This document shows positions 15,321-22,986 of a DNA stretch of 40,605 bases, piece after piece; the first letter of the stretch is position 1; each line of letters begins with the position of its first letter. Source of the DNA: a bacterium (GTDB lineage: Bacteria; Omnitrophota; Gorgyraeia; Gygaellales; UBA12090); NCBI GenBank assembly GCA_004299495.1, contig SCPY01000069.1, forward strand, positions 1-40,605, in the 5' to 3' direction. Below the pieces are notes generated by a model that was given only the letters and a program-made list of their open reading frames with translations, was not told the origin of the DNA and searched no databases. The translations under genes and the position numbers were made by a program.

Positions 15321-16997
15321 ATGGCGGAAATCGGTTTTAAAAAAATAGGTGAAATTCTTATAGAGCAGGGATATATCAACCAATCCCAGCTTGCGCAGGC
15401 CCTGGAAGAGCAGAAGCTCACCGGCGAAAAGATAGGTGAGGTTTTAATCAAAAAGGGCTGGTTAAGCCAGGAGGAGCTGGACTTTGCCTTAAGCTCCCAG
15501 AAGGGCATTGCCCGCTTTGACCTTTCCAATTATATTATTGAATCGGCGGTTATCAAGCTGGTGCCGGAGGAGTTCGCGCGCAAGTATATGCTTATCCCGG
15601 TATTTTTAGTGGAGAATACCCTCACGGTGGCGATGTCCGAACCCTCAAACGTCTTTATTATTGACGAGCTGCAGCGCGTCACCAAGCTTATTGTTGAGCC
15701 GGTCCTGGCAGGAGAGCTGGATATCAAAAAGGGCCTTGACCAATATTACGGGGGCTCAGGCACCCTCGCGGAAATTATTTCCGGGTTAGATAAAACCAAG
15801 CTCGCCGAAGGCGAAAAATTAGGAGAAGAGGCGCCCATCATTAAAATCGTGAATTATCTTATTCTGCAGGCGGTGCAGGTAAAGGCCTCGGATATCCACA
15901 TAGAGCCGGAGGAGAAATTTTTGAATGTCCGCTACCGCGTGGACGGGATCCTCCGCCGCCAGCCTCCCCTGCCCAGGGACCTGGCGAGCGCGATTATCTC
16001 GCGTTTTAAAATTATGTCCGGGTTAGATATCTCGGAGAAACGCGTTCCCCAGGACGGCCGCATACTGATGAAATTCGGCGCCAAGGATATTGATTTTCGC
16101 GTCTCTACCTGTCCCACCCTGCACGGGGAGAATGTGGTCTTGAGGATCCTGGACAAAGGCGGCCTGGTGCTGGGCCTTGAGACCCTGGGATTTCCTGAGC
16201 GCGAACTAAAACTGTTCCAGGAGCTGATTCGTTCACCTTACGGCATCATCCTGGTTACCGGGCCTACGGGCAGCGGAAAAACCACCACTCTTTATTCCGC
16301 CTTACAAATACTGAATAAAGAAGATGTAAACATTATGACCGTGGAAGACCCCGTGGAATATCAGTTTCCCGGCATACGCCAGGTGCATGTCAATGTGAAG
16401 GCGGGGCTTACCTTTGCCAGCGCCCTGCGTTCTTTTTTAAGGCAGGACCCGAATATCATTATGCTCGGGGAAATCCGCGACCGAGAAACCGCGGAAATTG
16501 CCGTACAGGCGGCGCTCACCGGCCATCTGGTGCTTTCCACCCTGCATACCAATGATTCGCCCTCTGCGTTTAGCCGGCTTATTGATATGGGGGTTGAGCC
16601 TTTTCTGGTTTCGTCGTCCTTACTGGGGGTGCTTGCCCAGCGATTAATCAGGAAAGTCTGCGAGAAATGTAAGGTGTCGTTTAGCCCTACGGAAGAATCC
16701 TTAAGAAATCTCGGCCTGGAAGACAAAATAGGCAAAGATATCAAATTTGCCAGGGGAGGCGGCTGTAAATTGTGCAACTCAAGCGGATATAAGGGGCGCC
16801 TGGGAATTTATGAGCTCCTTAAGGTTACCCCGGCCATCCAGGAAGTAGTCTTAAAGAGGTCTTCGGCGGATGACATCCGGGCCCTGGCGATAAAAGAAGG
16901 GCTGGCGCCCTTAAGGCAGGGCGCCCTGGAAAAACTTATGTTAGGGCTGACCACCCCTGAGGAGGTGATGCGCGTTACCTTGGAATCCGGCCAGTAA
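15321..16997 (+). CDS. gspE: GspE/PilB-family assembly ATPase with intact MshEN tandem motif
   Basis: This 558-residue ATPase has a complete N-terminal MshEN domain. Two tandem segments, 'GEILIEQGYINQSQLAQALE' and 'GEVLIKKGWLSQEELDFALS', match the paired 24-residue motif that binds cyclic di-GMP in MshE (Lys replaces the leading Arg in the second). The catalytic core has Walker A 'GPTGSGKT' at 314-321, the Asp box 'MTVEDPVEY', Walker B with 'MLGEIRD' and the His box 'HLVLSTLHTND'. Cys pairs 'CEKC' and 'CKLC' follow. It is the motor of the second cluster and a likely direct cyclic di-GMP target. AAAGG lies just before the ATG. A paralogue with a degenerate N-domain is at 3088. Confidence 0.95.
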   Translation: MAEIGFKKIGEILIEQGYINQSQLAQALEEQKLTGEKIGEVLIKKGWLSQEELDFALSSQKGIARFDLSNYIIESAVIKLVPEEFARKYMLIPVFLVENTLTVAMSEPSNVFIIDELQRVTKLIVEPVLAGELDIKKGLDQYYGGSGTLAEIISGLDKTKLAEGEKLGEEAPIIKIVNYLILQAVQVKASDIHIEPEEKFLNVRYRVDGILRRQPPLPRDLASAIISRFKIMSGLDISEKRVPQDGRILMKFGAKDIDFRVSTCPTLHGENVVLRILDKGGLVLGLETLGFPERELKLFQELIRSPYGIILVTGPTGSGKTTTLYSALQILNKEDVNIMTVEDPVEYQFPGIRQVHVNVKAGLTFASALRSFLRQDPNIIMLGEIRDRETAEIAVQAALTGHLVLSTLHTNDSPSAFSRLIDMGVEPFLVSSSLLGVLAQRLIRKVCEKCKVSFSPTEESLRNLGLEDKIGKDIKFARGGGCKLCNSSGYKGRLGIYELLKVTPAIQEVVLKRSSADDIRALAIKEGLAPLRQGALEKLMLGLTTPEEVMRVTLESGQ

Positions 16998-17006
16998 GTC
17001 TTGCGC

Positions 17007-17035
17007 TTGACAATCTGTCCAGCATAAAGTATACT
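17007..17035 (+). promoter_or_regulatory. Sigma-70 promoter of the major pseudopilin gene
   Basis: TTGACA (17007-17012), 17-bp spacer, TATACT (17030-17035). The start would be near 17042, giving a 25-base leader with a G-rich ribosome site (17056-17063). Together with the terminator downstream this makes the pilin gene a separate, strongly expressed unit inside the cluster. Confidence 0.85.
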
Positions 17036-17066
17036 TTCTTAGGGAGTCTTATAGAAAGGGGGAAAG

Positions 17067-17624
17067 ATGGGCAAGAAAAAAGGTTTTACCTTAATTGAAT
17101 TGATGGTGGTTATTGCCATCATCGCGGTGTTGGCCGCGGTGGTTGCTCCACAGGTTTTCAGGCAGGTGGCTAAAGGAAGGGCGGCTTCCGTAGAATCATT
17201 TTATAATTCGGTGAAAACCGCCGCAACCGGTTATTTCTCTGATACAAGCGTGTGGCCGGTAAGCTGTACCCAGATTACCTGTAATACTAATGCTGGTGTA
17301 AATGGCGGCTTTGTGCAACCCGCAACCGGAAACCCTAATTGGGATGGACCGTATATTGACAGGTGGCCAGGCGCGAACGCAAATCCTTTTGCGGGTAACT
17401 ATCAATGGACCAACGCCGCCGCCGGAGCGTGTTTTGGCGCCGCCGCCGGAGAAAGGTTTATTACCATAACTAACGTCGCACAGCTTGCGGACCGACAAAG
17501 AATTGACATAGCCATAGACGGAGGAACTACCAGCGGAACCGCCGGTAAGGTGCGCTATGGCAGCGGCTGCTTTGGAGGCGCCAACGTAGGAATTGTCGTT
17601 TCCCGCGATGGAGCTATAAACTAA
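17067..17624 (+). CDS. Major pseudopilin/pilin (GspG-like)
   Basis: A 185-residue type IV pilin-like protein. The six-residue leader 'MGKKKG' precedes the cleavage site and mature N-terminus 'FTLIELMVVIAIIAVLAAVV', with Glu5 of the mature protein present. The C-terminal half has 'NWDGPYIDRWP' and 'NPFAGNYQW', resembling the GspG segment around the calcium-binding loop, and two Cys pairs that could form disulfides. It has its own promoter upstream and a strong terminator downstream, as expected for a highly made subunit. The prepilin peptidase that would process it is not in the window. GspG-like versus PilA-like role is not decided. Confidence 0.9.
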   Translation: MGKKKGFTLIELMVVIAIIAVLAAVVAPQVFRQVAKGRAASVESFYNSVKTAATGYFSDTSVWPVSCTQITCNTNAGVNGGFVQPATGNPNWDGPYIDRWPGANANPFAGNYQWTNAAAGACFGAAAGERFITITNVAQLADRQRIDIAIDGGTTSGTAGKVRYGSGCFGGANVGIVVSRDGAIN

Positions 17625-17663
17625 AAAGTCGCGGTTATAGTCTTTAAAATCGCGTTTATAATG

Positions 17664-17707
17664 AAACCCCTCTTTTCACTTAACGATAATATGAAAAGAG
17701 GGGTTTT
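17664..17707 (+). terminator. Strong intrinsic terminator after the major pseudopilin gene
   Basis: A 15-bp perfect stem: 17664-17678 pairs with 17692-17706 around a 13-base loop, with U-rich ends (GGGGTTTTCTT). The A-rich left arm could let it work on both strands. Confidence 0.92.
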
Positions 17708-17724
17708 CTTATGCTGGGACGTTA

Positions 17725-17753
17725 TTGTAAATGGCCGCGGGTTATGCTATACT
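17725..17753 (+). promoter_or_regulatory. Promoter of the minor pseudopilin genes (extended -10)
   Basis: TTGTAA (17725-17730), 17-bp spacer, TATACT (17748-17753) with an upstream TGC extended -10 element. The start is predicted at about 17760, directly at the GspH-like ATG (17761), so the transcript would be leaderless. Confidence 0.65.
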
Positions 17754-17760
17754 AAATTTT

Positions 17761-18228
17761 ATGCCGCATCATCCAGTTTCTCGCGCGAAAGGTTTTACCC
17801 TCATTGAACTTATCGCGGTTATCGCCATTGTTGCTGTGGTATCCGGTATGTCCCTGGCGTCTTTCTCAACTTTAACCGGAGACCGGCTTACCGCTAATGC
17901 CCGAAAAATCGTCAGCGATCTCTGCTGGGCGAGGCAATTAGCCGCCGCCAAACACAGAAATCATATCGTGGTTTTTGATACCGCCGCGGAAAGCTATGTT
18001 ATCTACGATGATCTTGACGCGGACGCCTCTGCCGACCCGAGTGAAGAAATTAAGGAACAAATCTTAACTACAGGCATTGACCTGGTTTCAGTAACTCCTC
18101 CTACGGCCCAGCTTACCTTTGGCTTTCCTCTGGGCACAACCCAAACCAAAACCATCACCTTAAGTTCTCAAGGAAAAATAAGGGCCGTGGTAACTTTTGC
18201 TAACACAGGATATGTGCGGATACAGTAA
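17761..18228 (+). CDS. Minor pseudopilin, GspH-like
   Basis: A 155-residue prepilin. The leader 'MPHHPVSRAKG' ends at the cleavage Gly, followed by 'FTLIELIAVIAIVAVVSG' with Glu5. The rest fits the GspH domain: 'ARKIVSDLCWARQLAAAKH', 'VIYDDLDADA' and the C-terminal 'ITLSSQGKIRAVV' and 'FANTGYVRI'. I take the ATG at 17761, because an upstream in-frame ATG (17731) lies inside the promoter. There is no ribosome-binding site, consistent with a leaderless mRNA. Its end overlaps the GspI-like gene by 17 bases. Confidence 0.87.
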   Translation: MPHHPVSRAKGFTLIELIAVIAIVAVVSGMSLASFSTLTGDRLTANARKIVSDLCWARQLAAAKHRNHIVVFDTAAESYVIYDDLDADASADPSEEIKEQILTTGIDLVSVTPPTAQLTFGFPLGTTQTKTITLSSQGKIRAVVTFANTGYVRIQ

Positions 18229-18646
18229 ATTCGCTGCGCACAACAAAAAAAGCTTTAGCCTCATTGAGGTCGCGGTGGCAATCGCGCTTTTGGCCCTGGT
18301 TTTCGGCGGGGCACTCGCGGTCTTTAGCCAGGGGGCCGTTGCTTCCAGAAAAACCCAGCAGCAGGCTGTGGCATATAGCTTGGCCCGGGCTTTTTTAGAG
18401 CAGCATTCCGACTGGAATAGCTTAGATATTCTCGATGGCAGCTTAGATGGCGCGGTAACAAATAGTACTTATGCAAATCCGCCCGCGCCGGCTGCTATTA
18501 ATAATATACTATACACGCCTTCGCTTGCGGTGTCGGACGGCCCGATTAACCCAACACAGCTTAAGCGCCTCGATATAACCATATCCTGGATGGATGGCGC
18601 TATTGCCAGAAACATCACCATTGCCACACTAAAGGCAAATTATTAA
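18212..18646 (+). CDS. Minor pseudopilin, GspI-like, with Ser before the cleavage site
   Basis: A 144-residue prepilin whose start overlaps the GspH-like gene. The leader 'MCGYSKFAAHNKKS' is followed by 'FSLIEVAVAIALLALVFGG', with Glu5 of the mature form. The residue before the cut is Ser instead of the nearly universal Gly, so processing may be slow or need a tolerant peptidase. The C-terminal half ('LKRLDITISWMDG') resembles GspI/PilV-type pseudopilins. The ATG at 18212 is preferred over an upstream TTG (18197). The H-I-J-K order of this block supports the GspI call. Confidence 0.83.
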   Translation: MCGYSKFAAHNKKSFSLIEVAVAIALLALVFGGALAVFSQGAVASRKTQQQAVAYSLARAFLEQHSDWNSLDILDGSLDGAVTNSTYANPPAPAAINNILYTPSLAVSDGPINPTQLKRLDITISWMDGAIARNITIATLKANY

Positions 18647-18704
18647 TCTATGAAAGCTTGCCGATATAGCGATACCCCGATAGAGACTGCAGGGCACCTC
18701 TAAT

Positions 18705-19388
18705 ATGAAAAATAATCTTACAGCGTATAGTAAAAGCAAAAATTTTTTTTACTCTTTCCTATCCGCTATCCGCTATCCGCTATCCGCTAAAGATGGGTTT
18801 ACTTTGCTTGAAGTAATAGTAGCCATTGCCGTCTTTGCCTTAATCGTAGCCGCGGCCGCGGGAACCTTTGCCACAATCCAAGCGGCCTGGCGAAAACAGA
18901 GAAACACCATAGACCTGGCGCAAAACGCGCGCTGGGCAATGGAGCGCCTGGCAAATGAAATAAGACACACTACTGCCGGCGGAGGTTGGGGCGATATCAC
19001 AATTCTGGCGGGAGGCAGAGGGGTGCGACTTGGAATAGATGCCGATGGCGATAGCGTTGTAGACACGCGCGTGGTGTTCTGGCGCGGAAATACCGCCTCT
19101 GACACAACAGGCCAGGGGCACCAGAATTATCTTTATAGGGGCATTGGGAATAATATTGCTCCGGCCTATCCTACACGCCAGCAATTAGCCAATTTTATTG
19201 TGAACAATCCTGATTTAGTAAATAATGCAACCGGCCTGCCTCCATCCGACGGCGCGATTGACCCGGTTTTTATTCTTAATGGCGGCTTGCTCAATATAGA
19301 GTTAACCGTCAGGCCAAGGCCGACTGCGGCTGTAGGCAGGGAAAACCGCGACTATACCTTAATGACGCGAGTAAGGGTGAGGAATTAA
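18705..19388 (+). CDS. Minor pseudopilin, GspJ-like
   Basis: A 227-residue prepilin. It has a long leader (31 residues) ending 'SAKDG', then 'FTLLEVIVAIAVFALIVAAA' with Glu5. After the helix come 'NARWAMERLANEIRHTT' and a beta-rich C-terminal domain with a possible metal loop 'DADGDSVVD' at about 106-114. This is the GspJ/PilW pattern. Much of the leader is encoded by a 7-bp tandem repeat (18759-18789), so the leader is unusually long and potentially frame-unstable. An alternative start nearer the cleavage site is not available as ATG. The gene lies 58 bases after the GspI-like gene. Confidence 0.85.
   Translation: MKNNLTAYSKSKNFFYSFLSAIRYPLSAKDGFTLLEVIVAIAVFALIVAAAAGTFATIQAAWRKQRNTIDLAQNARWAMERLANEIRHTTAGGGWGDITILAGGRGVRLGIDADGDSVVDTRVVFWRGNTASDTTGQGHQNYLYRGIGNNIAPAYPTRQQLANFIVNNPDLVNNATGLPPSDGAIDPVFILNGGLLNIELTVRPRPTAAVGRENRDYTLMTRVRVRN
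18759..18789 (+). repeat. 7-bp tandem repeat CTATCCG, 4.4 copies, in a prepilin leader
   Basis: Four full CTATCCG units and three more bases encode 'LSAIRYPLSA' just before the prepilin cleavage site of the GspJ-like protein. The unit length is not divisible by three, so slipped-strand mispairing by one unit would put the gene out of frame. Confidence 0.9.
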
Positions 19389-19390
19389 TC

Positions 19391-19888
19391 GTGCGATTGC
19401 GCGCTAAAAAATCTCAGGCCCGCCTGGCTTCAGTCGGGCAGGCAATGCTTTTCGCCCTCTTTATTTTAGCGGTCTTTGGTGCGCTCTCCGCGGGCTTGGC
19501 GGCAATGTGGGAGTCCGAGATGCGCACCCGCGCCTCGGACCGGGACAGCTTAATCGCCTTGTATCTAACACAGGCTGGGATTGAGCGGGCAAAGATGCTG
19601 GTTCTTAGCGGTTACTGGGCTCCGGGAACCTATACTATCGCAAGCCAGAACGGCCTGGATGTTGCCGGCGATAATTATCAATTCCTCTACGACATAGGCA
19701 TAACCAACAGCGGCGGAACAGCCAGAACGCTCATAGGCACCGGCAGGGTTCTGGATTTATCCGGCAACGAGCTTGCGCGCAGGGAAATTCAAATAACTGT
19801 AAATGGAATATCTGACATCCTTCCTCTTGACGGATTGGATGATAATATGTCCGGCTCACCTCAAGCCTGGAGCTGGCGCGAAATATAA
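19391..19888 (+). CDS. Minor pseudopilin, GspK/PilX-like
   Basis: A 165-residue protein starting with GTG two bases after the GspJ-like stop. The leader '[13 protein letters not shown]' is followed by the hydrophobic 'QAMLFALFILAVFGALSAG'. The segment 'MWESEMRTRASDRDSLIALY' and 'TQAGIERAKML' match the start of GspK/PilX proteins. There is no Glu at position 5, as expected for GspK. It is much shorter than full GspK (about 300 residues), closer to PilX. Ten residues, including the cleavage Gly and the next two residues, come from a 29-bp repeat that is also found in gyrB. Confidence 0.8.
   Translation: MRLRAKKSQARLASVGQAMLFALFILAVFGALSAGLAAMWESEMRTRASDRDSLIALYLTQAGIERAKMLVLSGYWAPGTYTIASQNGLDVAGDNYQFLYDIGITNSGGTARTLIGTGRVLDLSGNELARREIQITVNGISDILPLDGLDDNMSGSPQAWSWREI
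19415..19443 (+). repeat. 29-bp hairpin repeat, copy 1 (in GspK-like gene)
   Basis: Identical over all 29 bases to 30014-30042 in gyrB, with different flanks. It reads '[10 protein letters not shown]' in frame in both. GCCCG/CGGGC plus an inner CTG/CAG form a hairpin with one mismatch and a GCTT loop. Confidence 0.92.
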
Positions 19889-19890
19889 CT

Positions 19891-21105
19891 ATGCAAAACT
19901 TTCTCTATAAAGCCCGGGATAATTTCGGCAAGGAGGTCCGCGGCACCATGATGGCGGACGGCGAAGCGGAGCTGGCGAATAAAATCTCTAATCTGGGTTA
20001 TTATCTTGTCCGCTATAAGGAAATAAGCGAAGCGCAGCAGCTTAAGGGCAGTAAAAAAGTTGCCCGGCTAAAAACCCCGGACCTGCTTAATTTTACAATA
20101 CACCTGGCTACGCTTATTGACTCCGGAGTCCCCTTGGCCGCGGCCTTACGCGAGTTGGCACAGGATGAAACCAAGGAAAATCTGCAGAAAATTATCGACG
20201 ATGTGCGCTATCGCGTGGAGGCCGGCTCTTCCTTAAAAGAGGCCCTTGCCTCGTCCCCGCGTTCTTTTCCTAAGCTATACACCGCGATAGTGGGCGCGGG
20301 AGAATCCACCGGCAAGCTTCCCGTCTGCCTGAATGAATTAGCCAGGCTTATTGACTGGCAATTAGAGTTGGGGGCAAAGGTAAGGGAGGCCGCTACTTAT
20401 CCGGTAATCCTTTTCTGCGTGATGCTGGGAGTAGTAACGCTTTTGATGGTAAAGATGATCCCCACCTTTAAGCCGATATTCAAAGAAATGAACATCCAGC
20501 TTCCCGGGCCCACCCAGTTTGTATTGAATGTGAGCGATTTTGTGCTCAACTGGTGGTGGATGATATTGGGGGCCGCGGTTTTATTGGTTGCCGGATATAT
20601 CGCCTATAACGCCACAGCCGGAGGCAGATACAGAATAGATAGCGTAAAGCTGCGCCTGCCCGTCCTGGGGGGCCTGCTGCGCAAAATTGCCCTCTCCAGG
20701 TTTTGCCACACCTTTGCCCTGGGGTTAAAATCCGGAGTCAATATTCTAACGGCTTTGGATTTGGCCAGCGAAGTGGTGGACAATGTCCGCATCAGGCGCT
20801 CTGTGGTAAAAGCCAGGGATTCCGTGAATGTGGGAGAAAAACTCGGCACGGCTTTTCAGGTGTCGGGCGAGTTTCCTCCGCTGGTAGTGCGCATGATTAC
20901 CGTGGGCGAGCAGTCCGGCTCGCTTCCCCAGACCCTGGATAAAGTCACCATTTTCTACGACCGGGAGGTCCCCTCTGCCATCAGGAAAATGTTTTCCCTT
21001 TTTGAGCCGGTGACAATCGTGTTCATGGCGGCGGTCGTAGGAGGAATTGCCGTGGCAATTTTCCTGCCCATGTTCAAAATAGCCGACGTTATCGGCGGAG
21101 GATAA
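19891..21105 (+). CDS. gspF: GspF/PilC-family platform protein, second copy
   Basis: A 404-residue integral membrane protein with the 'FLYKARDNFGKEVRGTM' N-terminus and two GspF domains (about 66-190 and 268-390), each starting with a helix pair such as 'FTIHLATLIDSGVPLAAAL' and 'FCHTFALGLKSGVNILTAL'. Hydrophobic segments lie at about 168-188, 218-238 and 372-395. It should be the membrane platform for the ATPase at 15321. The ATG follows the GspK-like stop by 2 bases and the PilM-N gene starts 9 bases after its end. Confidence 0.95.
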   Translation: MQNFLYKARDNFGKEVRGTMMADGEAELANKISNLGYYLVRYKEISEAQQLKGSKKVARLKTPDLLNFTIHLATLIDSGVPLAAALRELAQDETKENLQKIIDDVRYRVEAGSSLKEALASSPRSFPKLYTAIVGAGESTGKLPVCLNELARLIDWQLELGAKVREAATYPVILFCVMLGVVTLLMVKMIPTFKPIFKEMNIQLPGPTQFVLNVSDFVLNWWWMILGAAVLLVAGYIAYNATAGGRYRIDSVKLRLPVLGGLLRKIALSRFCHTFALGLKSGVNILTALDLASEVVDNVRIRRSVVKARDSVNVGEKLGTAFQVSGEFPPLVVRMITVGEQSGSLPQTLDKVTIFYDREVPSAIRKMFSLFEPVTIVFMAAVVGGIAVAIFLPMFKIADVIGGG

Positions 21106-21114
21106 AGGCGCCTT

Positions 21115-22986
21115 ATGTCAACCTTTATAGGTATAGATATCGGCAGCCGCTATACGAAGGTGGTAGAGTTGGAGCATAGGCCTCAGGCCAAAGGGCTGCT
21201 GAATTGTTTTCTCTTTGCCACGCCATATTCTGCCCAGCCCCAACCGGGGCCAAGGCAGGTAGACCCGAAGCCTTTCTGGGATGAAATAACCCGCCGCGTT
21301 CCCTGGGAAAGGATAAAATCCGCCCGCGTCGGCGTAAGCCTTCCCGCGAACTCGGTAATGGCAACCACCCTGCTGGTTCCCCGGGTGGCTAAAAATGAAT
21401 TGCCTGTTGTGGCGCAAAACGAGGCAAGAAGAAAAATGATCCCCGCGTCAACGCCCGAGCATATCTTTGAAAGCTCGCTTGTGGGCGTGCGCATCGTAGC
21501 CAAGATCCCCCGCTTTGAGGTCCTGGTAATACGCTCGGAAAAACATTATGTCCGCCGGGTTTTAGAGCTTTTTAAACATGCCGGCACAAGCCCTTCGTCA
21601 ATCGCGCTTGCCCCCTGCGCCCTTTTTACGCTGGCTCCCGAAGAGGTTCTTAAAAAACAGGACGTAGACACCGCGTTTGTGGATATTGGCTTGCAATCCG
21701 TCAATACTTCTATAACCCGGGAAGGAAAGCTGGCATTTTTTAGAAACTCCTCTTATGGCCTCCAGGATATCATTCAGGACCTGTCCTTACGCCTGGGAAG
21801 GGCGGAGCCGGAGGTTGAGGAGATCATTAAAGAAATGGGGATCGTTGAGGTTGATTTTGATTTAAAAGACAAGGTGGCGGTTGCCGAAGAAATAATGCGC
21901 CAGAAGTATGAGGCGAGCCTAAAAAACCAAGGCGCTTCCCAGAAAGAGGAAATTAATCTTTTGGAGCTGCGCCTCCTCTGGCAGGCGCATATTGACCGGA
22001 TTGTTCACGAATTGCGGCGTTCCTTGAGCTATTACAAAGAACAGTCCGAAGGCCGCCGGGTAGAATATATCTACTTTTTGGGCGGCGGATGCCAGATAAA
22101 GAACCTGGTGAGCCTCTTAATGAAACAGGTGGGCGGCCAGGGAGAATCCATGCTCCCCCTTAAAGGCCTCAATCCGCCCCAGGGCAGCCCTGCCCAAGAC
22201 GCCAATTCCACCCCCATATTCAGCAACGCCTGCGCCCTCGCGCTTGGGCTTTCCCTTAAAGATAAGGGGGCCGCTATCATTAACTTTCTCCCTTGGGAGC
22301 TCAAAAAAAAAGAGGCGCTTGCCGCCAGGCGCCTGATTATCCTGTCGGTAAAATTTATTCTGGTTTTTCTCTTCAGCGCGACTTCCCTGGCGGCCTTTAT
22401 CAATAACCGCTCGGTAAGGTCCGCGATAAAAAAAGTGGACAGCGGCCTTGCTGAAGTCAAAAGCATTGCCGATGCCCTGAAAAACTTAAACCAGCGCGAT
22501 AAAAAAGTTAAGCTGGAATCAAGCCTGATTCAGCTCCTGATAGACGGACGCCCTGACCTTGGCGCGGTGCTTACGCGACTGGTAAAAGCTGTCCCGCAAG
22601 AAGTTTTACTGACGAGCGTCGTTATTGCTAAAGCCGGGCCTTCGGCCTATGCCGAGGCGCCGGAGGCAGCCGGCATCACGGAAGACGCCGAAGCAGGCGC
22701 CGAGGGCCCCGAGGCTTCCGGCGGTCAGGCGCCCCAGGAGGCATACGCGGCTATGAGCGCGCTAAGCGTGGAAATAAAAGCGGAGGTCTTCGCCGACTAC
22801 GAAACCGCGCTGGCCGTTGTCGCGCGGGTGCGCGAGAACTTAGAGGGCCCTCCCGCTCAGTTTAGAAATGTGCGGGCATCTTCCCTGGAGTTAGAGAAAA
22901 TTTCTCCCCTGTCTGCGGACAAAGCACTTCCCCTGACTCTGCCGATGAAAAGAAGCTTTACCGTCACCGCGGAGATCGCGCGATGA
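21115..22986 (+). CDS. PilM-PilN fusion protein
   Basis: A 623-residue fusion of two pilus alignment proteins. Residues 1-380 are PilM: an actin/FtsA-like fold with 'FIGIDIGSRYTKVVEL', 'AFVDIGLQSVNTSITREGKL' and 'YIYFLGGGCQIKNL'. Residues 388-623 are PilN: the usual start 'INFLPWELKKKE', one membrane helix (about 407-428), then a periplasmic coiled coil and a small domain with an Ala/Glu/Gly-rich insert. In most bacteria PilN binds PilM through its short cytoplasmic tail; here the two are covalently joined. The type II analogue GspL has the same overall order. PilO follows on an ATGA overlap. Confidence 0.9.
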   Translation: MSTFIGIDIGSRYTKVVELEHRPQAKGLLNCFLFATPYSAQPQPGPRQVDPKPFWDEITRRVPWERIKSARVGVSLPANSVMATTLLVPRVAKNELPVVAQNEARRKMIPASTPEHIFESSLVGVRIVAKIPRFEVLVIRSEKHYVRRVLELFKHAGTSPSSIALAPCALFTLAPEEVLKKQDVDTAFVDIGLQSVNTSITREGKLAFFRNSSYGLQDIIQDLSLRLGRAEPEVEEIIKEMGIVEVDFDLKDKVAVAEEIMRQKYEASLKNQGASQKEEINLLELRLLWQAHIDRIVHELRRSLSYYKEQSEGRRVEYIYFLGGGCQIKNLVSLLMKQVGGQGESMLPLKGLNPPQGSPAQDANSTPIFSNACALALGLSLKDKGAAIINFLPWELKKKEALAARRLIILSVKFILVFLFSATSLAAFINNRSVRSAIKKVDSGLAEVKSIADALKNLNQRDKKVKLESSLIQLLIDGRPDLGAVLTRLVKAVPQEVLLTSVVIAKAGPSAYAEAPEAAGITEDAEAGAEGPEASGGQAPQEAYAAMSALSVEIKAEVFADYETALAVVARVRENLEGPPAQFRNVRASSLELEKISPLSADKALPLTLPMKRSFTVTAEIAR

